Source of the DNA: Pyronema omphalodes
Taxonomy: Eukaryota > Ascomycota > Pezizomycetes > Pezizales > Pyronemataceae
Assembly: GCA_024516155.1 (NCBI GenBank)
Contig: JAJJXM010000005.1
Coordinates: 1,178,001-1,242,000 of the forward strand
Reading direction: 5' to 3'
DNA: 64,000 nt
This document shows positions 1 through 10,245 of the stretch, piece after piece (the first letter of the stretch is position 1; each line of letters opens with the position of its first letter). The position numbers and the translations under genes were made by a program. Under the pieces are notes generated by a model. The model did no database searches. It was given only the letters and a program-made list of their open reading frames with translations, and had not been told where the DNA came from.

Positions 1-1835
1 AAATTGGAATCCTTTATTGCTGAGCTTCCGTTTCAGTCTCACATTGCGCCGCAATGCATAGATAGATGTCAATATGCATATAACAACCGTTTCGGATCTC
101 GGATTCCCTAAGGCGCCGGATCTATTGCATATTATCCTTGCTATGTATTATCATCAGAGAATATATTTCGACTTTGCTCGGTAAATCAAAAGGGAACCTT
201 GCCCATCATCACCACATATCGCTCGGGACTTTATGCAGATATTATATGCATGTCAGGATCCAATACCAGTTCTGCTGTCCAATTTCGGCTTGCTTTTCAT
301 ATGTTTACCGAGTGACCCATTCCACCATACCCAAAGTTGGACCCGCGCCCGTTTTATGCATAAACATTCACCGACGTTTTTGTCGGTATATTCCGCTGCA
401 TCTGCATCAGGTTAAAAGCAAAACCACTGAAGAAAAGGCAGCCAAGAATATATTGTTGTGGAAACCCTTCTAGTGGCGCAAATGGAACGTGCTCCGAAAT
501 AAATCCACATCCAAAAGTCGATGAACTAAAGTTTGAGGCTGAAACGTCGTACCTTCTCTGTTCGTTGATAAATCACGGCCACGGCTGCCCTCATGCAATA
601 ATTTCTTCCCTTTAAATGGTTCAATGCTAAAGATAAGTCGCATAACGTTCTTGCCTGACGTGACGAGACGGCTGATGGTCCGCCAAGTTACCAACAGAGC
701 CACCACAACTCAAAAACGAACTTCGATATGCCGTTGTGACCTTTGCCGTTTTCAAAGATCACTTCTTTTTTTCCTTTCCGCTTTGCGGAAAGAACATTGA
801 AGGTAACATCCTAAGGGGTAGATTCTGACATAGGGGGCGGCGGACAGAAAGTAAGAACTATGTCTCCATCAGTGAGGGTTTATGGAAAGTGCAAAATGGC
901 TGAACTTTCCATGGGAACGGTGTTGGGCGCCTGTGGTGGAAAAGCGGGGAGTCATTCTTACTGTGGCTCCAGGGGAACAGAAATACACTTTGAGCTGTTC
1001 ATCTAAGTGTTTCATTTTGTTCTGGAATTTTCCTGAAATCCCACTAATTTTTGGAAAGTTCCTGTGTCAATATGCAACGCCACAGATATGCATCTCACTC
1101 GCCACAGATGGGATGGCTTGACACCGAAAATAGGAGCAATAGTTCTCGCCGGGAACCTTTTTGGTTAGGAAAAGTAAACCCACCAGAGATGAAAATAGTT
1201 CGGTCCAGATTCGACTGTGCTCAACTGAATTTCGGAGAATTTTTCGGACCGATAACTACTCCCTGCAGTAGCTTCTATCCCGACGTGAGTGTGCTACATA
1301 TGTACATACATACGAGCCGAGAACGCTCTCGGAGTTTACGATCGGCTTTATGGTTACACGACGACGGTAAATACGGCGACGGTAAATACGACGCCCAAAG
1401 GAAAGAGGAAGAAACAGCATGTGGCGCGATTTGTCAAAAAAATAGCCTGGGAGTTATTTATTTTCGGTGGATTTTCCCCGCACTTGAAGTGAGTAGTGAG
1501 CTTTGGTGTAGAAGTCGACCGCTTTCCATGATGGACGCTAGATTAAAGTTTCGTGCGCCTTCCGGACGCTTCGTTATCCGAATCTAATCGCCGTTCAAAC
1601 CGGACCCTCAAATCTGTCAGTGCCAGAAGATTTTTGCATGATTTTCCTTGGTCATCACGCAGAGACAATCATTTTAGAATTGTCTTGACATCAAACAGCC
1701 GAATAGGATGATCACCACTGGGCGCAAACTTGATTCCGGGCGGACGCGAATACCACTACTCTAGGGTGAGTCGCTCTTTATTAGTTTTCTCCGTTATGCC
1801 CGGTGCGGTCTCCGCCTGGGCATCTTGGGACCTTG
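1..1835. other. Intergenic stretch, left edge
   Basis: I see no convincing gene here. The longest open frames (882-1121 and 1051-1587, +) overlap one another in different frames and show no recognisable domain. The last 70 bases or so are the core promoter of the oxidoreductase gene that starts at 1910. Confidence 0.5.
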
Positions 1836-1844
1836 ATATATAAA
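1836..1844 (+). promoter_or_regulatory. TATA box of the MDR oxidoreductase gene
   Basis: TATATAAAA lies 66-74 bases upstream of the ATG at 1910. A full consensus TATA box this close to a start is rare in the rest of the window. It fits a strongly or inducibly expressed gene, as does the codon choice of the downstream ORF. Confidence 0.6.
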
Positions 1845-1909
1845 AGCTGTAGACGAATTTCCATGGAGCTGAATTATCACCAATTCAATCATCAACTCCA
1901 CAAGCAATA

Positions 1910-3115
1910 ATGTCTCACCCTACTACTTCTAAGGCCTGGATCGTCAGCAACAACCACGAGGGCTTTGCTGCTCTCAAGCAGGAGACCAGAGAGGTCCCCA
2001 AGCCTGACCCCCGTGAGGTTTTGGTGAAGATGCATGCCGCCTCTCTTAACTTCAGAGACTTGTCCATTCCCCAGGGATTGTACCCCTTCCGTAAGTTTAC
2101 TTTCCATTGATTATTTTGAATTTCTCAATCTAACGAAATTTATAGCCTTGAACTTGCCCGTTGTTGCCGCCTCTGATGGTGCTGGAGAGGTTATCGCCGT
2201 TGGAGAGAAGGTTACTGAGTTCAAGGTTGGTGACAAGGTTTCTACCTTATTCCACCAAGGACACCAGCATGGACCTTTGGACCCCAAATCCATCAGATCT
2301 GGATTGGGAGGAGCTATTGATGGTGTTTTGACTCAGTACCGTACCTTCCCTGAGACTGGGTTGGTTCTTGCTCCCAGTCACTTGAGCTACGAGGAGGCCG
2401 CCACTCTTCCTTGTGCTGCCTTGACTGCCTGGAACGCTCTTCACGGTGTCACTCGCTTGAAGGCTGGTGACTCCGTCCTTGTCCAGGGATCTGGAGGAGT
2501 TTCCGTCTTTGCTTTGCAGGTATGTTTCTGATGAACTTTTTGAATTTTGTAATTATATCTAATCATTGGAACAGTTTGCCAAGGCTGCCGGTGCTTTCGT
2601 CATTGCCACCACCTCGTCTGATGAGAAGGCTGCTAGACTCAAGGCTCTTGGTGCCGATGTTGTCTTGAACTACAAGACTACCCCCAACTGGGGAGAGATC
2701 GCCCGCCAGAAGACTCCTCGCGGTGAGGGAGTCGACATTGTTATCGAAGTTGGTATGTTTATTTCATCAATTATCTTTTTTAGAAACAGATACTGACTTC
2801 TTCACAGCCGGAGAGGCCACTCTTCCCCAGTCCTACCAGGCTGTTAAGATTGAGGGAACCATTGCCCTCATTGGATTCGTCGGAGGAGCAGGAAAGACCG
2901 GATCTGCTCTCGAGCCTTTGGCCCGTGTCTGCACTGTCCGTGGAATCTACGTTGGATCCCGCACTCAGATGATCGACATGAACCGCTGCATCGAGGCCTG
3001 CGGAATCAAGCCCGTCGTTGACGAGAATGTCTTTGACTTCGACAAGCTTCCTGAGGCTTACGAGTTCCAGAAGTCCCAGAAGCACTTCGGAAAGGTTGTT
3101 GTCAGAATCAACTAG
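1910..3115 (+). CDS. Zinc-type alcohol dehydrogenase-like oxidoreductase (MDR superfamily)
   Basis: Four exons, 1910-2090, 2146-2519, 2575-2752 and 2808-3115, join in phase to a 346-residue protein, a usual length for this family. The N-terminal GroES-like half (residues about 10-130) is followed by a Rossmann half with the nucleotide-binding motif [11 protein letters not shown], split by intron 2, and a downstream ATTSSDEK segment typical of NADPH-dependent MDR enzymes. I do not see the catalytic and structural zinc cysteines of true alcohol dehydrogenases, so quinone or enone reductase chemistry on an unknown substrate is likelier; this is inference. Codons are biased (GCC, GTT, CTT, AAG, GGA) much more than in neighbouring genes, which with the TATA box suggests high expression. 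The start is the first ATG after the TATA box, in the context ACAAGCAATAATG. Confidence 0.9.
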
Positions 3116-4347
3116 AGAAAAATTGTAACTTTATTTTGTTTATAGCGGGATACCCGATACCACTGGAGAAATGTACATAATAGGTGGAGTTTGTTAATAG
3201 ATTATTGATGATTCATGACCAAATTTGTTCTCTGGGTTCCATTCACGTGAATTTTCATGACTGTACTTCTTACTCTACGAAAGCCATTGTTCTAGAAGGC
3301 ATAAACCTGGGAGATTTTGCACGCTCGATGTCATCATTGGCTTGGGCTGTCTCGTTTCAAGTTATCATAAATATAGGTTCAGATATTGGTGTTACGGCGG
3401 CGTGGTTACAACATGTCTGCCCGTACGGTATTAGTCCTTTGTAATACTTACTACTTCTTCATTGCATAAACCCAATGTAATGGACCATAGCAAAGGACTC
3501 AAATTAGTTTCAAGCCTGTGATTCAGTAAAATTATAGTGACCTTGTGGTGACTGGCATCGAAACAGGTCTCTGGTAGGATAAACTGACAACCATTGGTCA
3601 AATCAGATTGTGGCTGCTTATTATGCAGCCACACACCGAATACACGGAACCGAGCTTTTCCATATTTAGTTTTGAAACAAGCGCCTCATGATTCACGTGA
3701 GCTTTCAGTAGTCAGGTTGTATAGACATTGAAGTGCAAGATGATGCAGTTGGGTTTGGCCGCTGTTGATTCCGATTAAGTTGGTTAAAACGCAAACCTGA
3801 CCCGAGACTCTGGTGACGGAAAGATAGAAGACTTTTTACTTTAGTTGAGCATTGGGTCTTGTGAGATACATAATTTTAACGATCTGCAGATGTGTCAGAT
3901 GTCAAAAGTGCATTTTTGTTGCACGTTTTGTGAGGACTAAGAGTGGGCTGAAAAGTTGGGCGGCTTTGCTTACATATTCACTTCGACGGGAATCTCCAGC
4001 ACTAAAACAATACAGTAAATTACTAGAAGTTTACTAAAAGCACTTGCTTTGAAGCGCCGCACACTTTGATTCAATGACGTATGACAACAATTATTTGGGA
4101 TCTAACAATTGCCCAATTGCTTACAGAGTCCAACAGCTTACGGTCACTGAAACTCACTCACCGTGCGAAGTTCATGCCCGGCAGACCGCGCATTAATTAT
4201 TCCATCGAAAGTTCTACGTATCTACCACACAAAGCCATTGATATCCGTTATTACGGACGCCACATATTACCGCTGTAAATTCTTATGATCCATTATTCCT
4301 ATCCTTCCCTTCATTACAACAAACACCAACATCTTGTCATAAGCACC
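3116..4347. other. Intergenic stretch
   Basis: No gene is supported between the oxidoreductase stop and the HUS1 stop. The short open frames here are AT-rich and lack domains. Two CACGTG palindromes (TCACGTGA at 3243-3250 and a similar site near 3693) are the only motifs I noticed. Confidence 0.4.
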
Positions 4348-5404
4348 TTATGCCGAGTAAGAGCTCATGTAGTAGGTCAAGACCGACTGATCTGGATCTG
4401 CCTCTTCGGTCAAGAATACATACAACACCAACGCTTGATCGTCACAGATACAAGCAACGACTCTTCTTGACAGTCCCTGCACCTTTAGGACCTTTGCCCA
4501 TTCCCGGCCGTCGACTCTAACTTGTGCAAATTCCGTCTGACTGCGTACCGTACTTGGATGCCCCTCTCTGTTCTCACTGTCTGCTAAAACCGGATTTTGT
4601 AGATCATGCCATTTGCTTTCCACTTTCACTTCAGCACCTACTAACGCCATCTTAAACTCACCAGCCATGTTGGCGGAGAGTAAAAGCTTGTACCGGTCTT
4701 CTGACAAAGAAAATGTGGATAGCTTATTGAATCTCTCGGTAATACCCCGGACCCTTGATAGTGGTGGTAGGAAAATATGCACATCAGACTCAGGTGCCTG
4801 TGGCTCTTGTATCAATTCTACCGTAGATGCGGAAAGGACTCTACAGGGTATCTCTTGTGTGATAAGAGTGCTACCGGCTAAGAAGTCGGAGGCTGAAGCA
4901 ACCGTAACAGTCAGGGCGAGAATTGGGCTACCATCGGATGCTCGCTTGGTAAGACGGAGGACTGCCTGAGAGGCAGAGGCACAGGATCGAAGAGATTTGT
5001 GGAGGCGGTCGAGAGGGACTTCGAGATTAATAATGTTGTTGTTGGCGGAAGTTACTATGTAGTCCTCAAAAAGCATTTGCTAGTTGCAATGTTAGACAGT
5101 GATAAGTAACGATGGAGAGGGAGAATAACAATTGATAGGACACTATTAGGATCAGCAAATTGAAGTACGGAATTTACAGTATATACAAGAGTACTCACGC
5201 CCAAACTGCTGTGCCCTCTGCTGCCTTTACAACAAATCGAACCTCATCTTCTGAAAGTCGAAGCCATGCTAGCTTGGCTATGGCACTGAGGGACTGAGTG
5301 AGCTCTGATGAATTCGAGTTAGTACAACCAATACTGTGATTTTAGGCAGTCAGTCACGTACTTAAGAAAGTGCTGATACTTCTCACCGAAGTCTTGAAGC
5401 GCAT
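4348..5404 (-). CDS. HUS1: DNA-damage checkpoint clamp subunit Hus1
   Basis: Hus1 is the Hus1/Mec3 subunit of the 9-1-1 (Rad9-Rad1-Hus1) sliding clamp loaded at DNA damage in the nucleus. Exon 1 (5404-5362) starts MRFKT, the usual start of fungal Hus1. Exon 2 (5304-5199) encodes the conserved KLTQSLSAIAKLAWLRLS and VWA region. Exon 3 (from about 5079 to 4348) runs from LFEDYIVTSANNN through the clamp repeat to a C-terminal RRVVACICDDQALVLYVFL strand. The total is about 290 residues, as in the family. Exons 1 and 2 join in phase. Exon 2 to exon 3 does not close in phase with the obvious donor (GTGAGT at 5198) and acceptor (CTAG before 5079), so that junction is uncertain. It is divergent from CYC2 and shares its promoter. 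Confidence 0.85.
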
Positions 5405-5582
5405 TTTGCTGTCTGTGGTGATTTATTATGGGGTAACGCGTCGAGTGTATTAGGGAAGACGCGACGCGTTCTTGATGACGCACTCAACGCGACGCGTTTA
5501 CTTCACGTGATACAAATGGCAACAGAGCCGCAACTCCAATAATTATTCGGAATTTCCCGAATTCCCTTCACCCACTGAATAA
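5405..5582. promoter_or_regulatory. Bidirectional HUS1/CYC2 promoter with three MCB boxes
   Basis: The 178 bp between the two divergent starts contain three ACGCGT MluI cell-cycle boxes (5436-5441, 5464-5469, 5492-5497) and one CACGTG site (5504-5509, within TCACGTGA). MCB boxes are bound by MBF (Mbp1/Res-Swi6) and drive G1/S genes for DNA synthesis and repair, which suits HUS1. CACGTG is a Cbf1-type bHLH site often found near respiratory and sulfur genes, which could suit CYC2. The role of each site is inferred. Confidence 0.7.
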
Positions 5583-6512
5583 ATGTCGCTTCCTCGATTA
5601 TTCCGGCCGGCATGTCGGCGGTTCGTATCTACCTCCACCCGGCCTGAACCCCTCAAGCCTACGAAGACAAGAAGAGTTCTCTATCCGGCAACCTTCGTCA
5701 TTGGTTCCGCTGCCGGAATACTATTCTTTAACTACAGTCCGCCGGCAAAGCAGAGCCTTAACCCAGAGACATTTACACCCTACACGCTCATATCACACGT
5801 CCCAATCACTACATCGCCATCACAGACCTCAATTCTTACCCTCCTGCCACCTGGTAACTCGCCGCCGCCACCATTTGTTCTCTCAAAGCTCCAGTCAATC
5901 GAGATCAAAAATCCCTATGTTCAAATTGCCCGTCACTACACCCCCCTCCCCAGCGAGGACGACAAAATTCGGCTCCTAATCAAGCGCGAACCCGACGGCG
6001 AAATGTCGCGGTACCTCTTCACGCTCAAGCCTGGAGCCACAATCGAACTGCGGGGCCCCCACACCGAGTACGAGCTGCACCCCGCGGCACATGCTTCCAA
6101 GCTACTATTCCTCGCCGGAGGAACTGGAATTGCCCCTGCTCTACAGTGTGCACAGAAGCTTCTTGATAGTTCCGAGAATGCCTCTATGCGGATTCTTTGG
6201 GCGGTTAGACATCGGTCAGAAACTGAAGGAGCGGCATCGGAGGAGTTAGAGAAGTTGAAGCGGGTATATGGAGGAAGACTACAGGTGGGAATTTTTAGTG
6301 ATGAGGAGGGAGGAATCGGGCAGGGCATGGTCAAGGATGCCGTGCTTTCGTGGGGGGCGAGACGAGTGCTCATTAGTGGACCTGATGGGTTTATTGGATA
6401 CTGGGCTGGGCCTAAGGGTGATTGGGTCATGGGTAAAGAATCGCAGGGAGAGGTCAGAGGTGTACTGGGCCCACTGCATCAGCAGAAGGGTATTGAAGTT
6501 TGGAAGTTGTAG
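5583..6512 (+). CDS. CYC2: Mitochondrial inner-membrane flavoprotein Cyc2-like (FAD/NAD(P)H oxidoreductase)
   Basis: An intronless ORF of 309 residues. The first 30 residues are rich in Arg, Ser and Thr with almost no acids, as in a mitochondrial presequence. They are followed by one hydrophobic segment (about 34-50) that would anchor the protein. The rest is a ferredoxin-NADP reductase-type module: the FAD-binding motif RHYTPL at 117-122 and the pyridine-nucleotide motif GGTGIAP at 179-185. This layout matches yeast Cyc2, which reduces haem before its attachment to cytochrome c, rather than NADH-cytochrome b5 reductase, which has a different tail. The C-terminus (HQQKGIEVWKL) resembles the end of fungal Cyc2 homologues. 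The start is the first ATG downstream of the shared HUS1 promoter. Confidence 0.8.
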   Translation: MSLPRLFRPACRRFVSTSTRPEPLKPTKTRRVLYPATFVIGSAAGILFFNYSPPAKQSLNPETFTPYTLISHVPITTSPSQTSILTLLPPGNSPPPPFVLSKLQSIEIKNPYVQIARHYTPLPSEDDKIRLLIKREPDGEMSRYLFTLKPGATIELRGPHTEYELHPAAHASKLLFLAGGTGIAPALQCAQKLLDSSENASMRILWAVRHRSETEGAASEELEKLKRVYGGRLQVGIFSDEEGGIGQGMVKDAVLSWGARRVLISGPDGFIGYWAGPKGDWVMGKESQGEVRGVLGPLHQQKGIEVWKL

Positions 6513-9500
6513 AGAAATGGTTGGGTGTAATAAGGGTGAATAGCGTCAGGGTATGTGACGTAATGCATAGCATAGGATGCATCCATAGAGGGCGTATGTT
6601 TTGCAGCGCTCTTAATTCTTAGTGTTTACTATTCATCCAATTGAGTTTGGTTCACGTGTAAAAAATGCTGCTATTACGGAGGAGAAGCTTGGATAACCAT
6701 CACGTAAATCTGGCCAGTTATCGATGACTCTTTCTGTCAATCAAGCCAATTACTATCATACCGTAAAAGTAGCAGAAATTGTTTATGGTTTGCATAATCA
6801 CATTACGATATAATAGCTGTCACTCTCCGCCGAACAAAATTGAGTGAGTCTCGATGAAGCGGTGAGTGGGTCGGATGCTGGGTTATGATGCAATATGTAG
6901 TTAGCTAACTTCCTACAGAGCATATGCATAAACCGTCAGCTTTCATTGGAACAAAGTATGCAGTGATAATCAAATGACAGGGTCAGTTGCCCTAGCATTC
7001 TTAGGGCTTTACCATCCTACGAGGGCTATCAGTGGAGTCAGGGCACGTTTTAATCCTCCATCTTCACTGACCACCCGGGCCGGATGGGGTACGTACTCGT
7101 CCATAGTAAATATCGAATACTCAGGGGTTCGGCCCGTGGCTACGATCTTTACTGTTTCTTATCTCTGTTGCAACTATGTTTACATTCCTGAGTTTCCCTG
7201 TCTCCTCACTCGCTATTATGTACCGCAGAGTGGGTCCGCTGATCAAACATTGAATCAGCTCCAAACAGTAGTAAATCAGGATACACCAGTCATAATGTAG
7301 TAATGATACAGATGATCAACCCAGGGCTGAATCTGAACTTTGATTGAAATCATTACTCATCTGGCCTAGATCAACTAGAGTCAGTGACATCTCATGAATG
7401 ATTGTGACAAGCTAAATATGTAGCGGTCAGTCCATACTCGCATTCCCCCGCTCTGTATCTTTGAAACATGCGGGGAGAATCGATAAAGAAATTAATTCCT
7501 GTCATGAATCTCTTGAACAGTAGATACCCTGGATAAGCACCGATCCCAGGGTACCTCTACGATACAGCTGCAGGGCTATTTCTGTTGATACGCCATGACC
7601 GCTCCAATTGACAACTGCACCTACAAACGAATAGCTCTTTCACTAGACTTCTGGATACATCGGCGACCAGTTTAATCGTCATGCTATACTTTCGGATAAC
7701 TGACTTCGCGGATACTTTTGCCGCATCAAGCGAATCGAACAATCTTTGATGAAAGATGATCATGAACAGCATTAAAAATGGCCATATCGTTTGCAGTAGT
7801 CAACGGCGATGCTCTGCCGTGGCAATTTCTGATACTTAAGCGTCAACATAGTTTGGTGCGCTACTTCTCGGATATGTAGCCGGATACATGTGTCTTGAGC
7901 CATGGGCGTCGCGCTCTTGTAACTCACTTTCAGGTGACAGCCCAGGAATGAAGACTGCATTTGAAATCAGTGCGTCCCAGAGTAAAGTTGCCAAAAAGAG
8001 AGACTTTCGGCCATGTTCTGATTTGGGAAATCGAGATGAGGTGGAATCAATGATCTCTCTCCTGTTGTCAACCGCCTTCGGCGCCGGATTTACAAAATAC
8101 CGCTGTCCACCGGCCACAAATCCCACGTGGCGGAACAAGTATGTATGTATACACCGAAGAAGATGTACTGTACCATCATACAGCTCTCGAGAAGTTAGGT
8201 CGGACCGATATTGATGAAGCTCGCGAGTTATTTATTGGTTAGCGATGCTATGTCCGATGCATGATATTCTCCACAGCTTCCCCGCACCCCGAAACTCCGA
8301 GACCAATTATAGAAGCGGGACAAGATCTTGATAGTGGAGTAAGTCCCGAGTTCAGCGTTCTTGGCTACAACGAAGAGAAGTGCCCTATGGAATCGGCAAT
8401 CTCCCTATGTAGCTGGACGTTCAATGATGGATTGATAGTATGTGCATGGTTTGTGATGGAAGACGGCAGGCTAGAAGAGGTAAGGTTACATCGAGTGAGA
8501 TTTTAGAATTCATTACACGTCAGGATTGAGATGTCTATGACACGAGTTATATTGCTATGACCACGGAGTAATGTCTATCATGACACAGCTCATGATATTC
8601 TGAATCAAGGCGTTCATCACAAACAGTGAACTACTGCATGGACACTGTGATATCCTGTGGACGGAACTCCCGGATAATCGATATTCCTCCTCATTTATCA
8701 TAGATGCTCCGATGTTTGAGTATTCCTGCATTGCAACGGTCCCACCCGTCCGCAATCACATTCTTGCGGGGTATATGGTGCACAATATTGTCGTACATAC
8801 ATGAGATATCCCAGGTGACGCGTGATATTTTAGCTTCGATGTTTGCGCTATGGATCAAAGTTGAGGCGAGAACAAATGAAGTGAGGCATATGTTGCTGTT
8901 ATTCTCCAGATTAATCCTCCACGTCTTTTCTTGCCACCAATCGCTTTTTTTTACCATCAAAAGCCCGATCGTCTCCACAGATACGCAAAAACACTATTGC
9001 AAGACTGTCAAACGGTATCGTATTGTGCCGGATCTCCCTAGCGATAGAATGTTCGATAGATTGCACCGCATATGTTAGTTACATGCACTTGAAAATTTTC
9101 CATGCACAATTCCTCAGCTACAGATATCTATACGGCTTCTAACCTCTACATATACACAATCAGCTGTGATATGGTGCGATACCATTGGAAATCTAGTTGT
9201 AGTTCAGTTACTCAATCCCCGGAAATCCTCACACCAGATGTAGCCCTGCCTGTCATGAGCACGCGCATGCATAATACCTCGGTCAGTGTGATTATCTCAA
9301 GTAATTCTTGGCTTTTTACCCTTCTCCATATGGAGTGCATTCGGAGTGTAGTGCCGAGTATTGATCGAGTATCTTTTGCTATGTACATTCTGCCGCACAG
9401 ACTCGGTTTTGGGAATCGTGTTAAGGTGCCGCAAGTGCAGATGTTTTGGTCAGTAGTGGGGAGAAATGGCCAAAATACCTTGCCGGCACCACGGTATGAT

Positions 9501-10245
9501 TAAATCACGGCCGTATTTCAATAATTTCTGTAAAGAATAGCTACTCGTGCACAATAATACAAAAATACAAAATACCATTAAAAAACACGGGTTCAAACAT
9601 GTGACAATAGGCACGGGAAGTTCCACGTCGAGTTTTTTTTTTGCCCCTCTTGCTCTAACAACAGTTAACGGCATGCGCACGCTGTAGGAGTTCGGCTGTG
9701 GCGGCACTGTACGTGTTGAAGGATCAGCAAAAAGAGCACCTCCAAAATGTTGGGCACATTTCTTCTTCTAGCTTCTAGACAGTTGTCCGCCGGAAAAGGC
9801 ACGATGACGTATTAGGAAAGATAGATTTCATACCCAGCCACTTTCCGATCACTGTGATGAATAAATCGCTGTGCAAATGTTTGCTGACAATCAAGTTGGA
9901 ATGTTTGTTAAAAAATTAGGCTTGATACGCCTGTAAATTTTCCTTTCCTGTAACTATCGTATCCCAGTTTACAAAACCATAAGAAAACCACACCAAGTAT
10001 CATCCACATGCAGGTCATACCCAAAGAAACAAAGAAAAAAACGTCCGCATAACAAATAGCGCGTGACAATAAAATAGTAGTAACGAAAAACATAACCCGG
10101 AACTCCATTCCATCCCAAAATATTCGACCATCGTCCATCATCGCTTTGCATGAAGGGCATAGCAGAAACCGCAAGCAATGCTAATCAAAAAGAAAATCCA
10201 AAAACCCTGAAATAAATAAAGAAATTCATCATAACGTCGGTCGTT
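6513..10245. other. Gene-poor stretch
   Basis: No coding region is convincing. Open frames (for example 6974-7300 +, 7836-8138 -, 8704-9078 +, 9102-9503 +) are short, mutually overlapping and domain-free. The DNA is near 45% GC with many short TA-rich words and no tandem repeats I could pick out. The 3' UTR of the FarA-like gene probably extends to about 10.0 kb. Confidence 0.4.

Noticed and set aside
1051..1587. 178-codon open frame at the left edge
   Set aside because: No domain, overlaps other open frames, and composition looks non-coding.
6974..7300. 108-codon ORF after CYC2
   Set aside because: Has an ATG but no domain, and no promoter or splice support.
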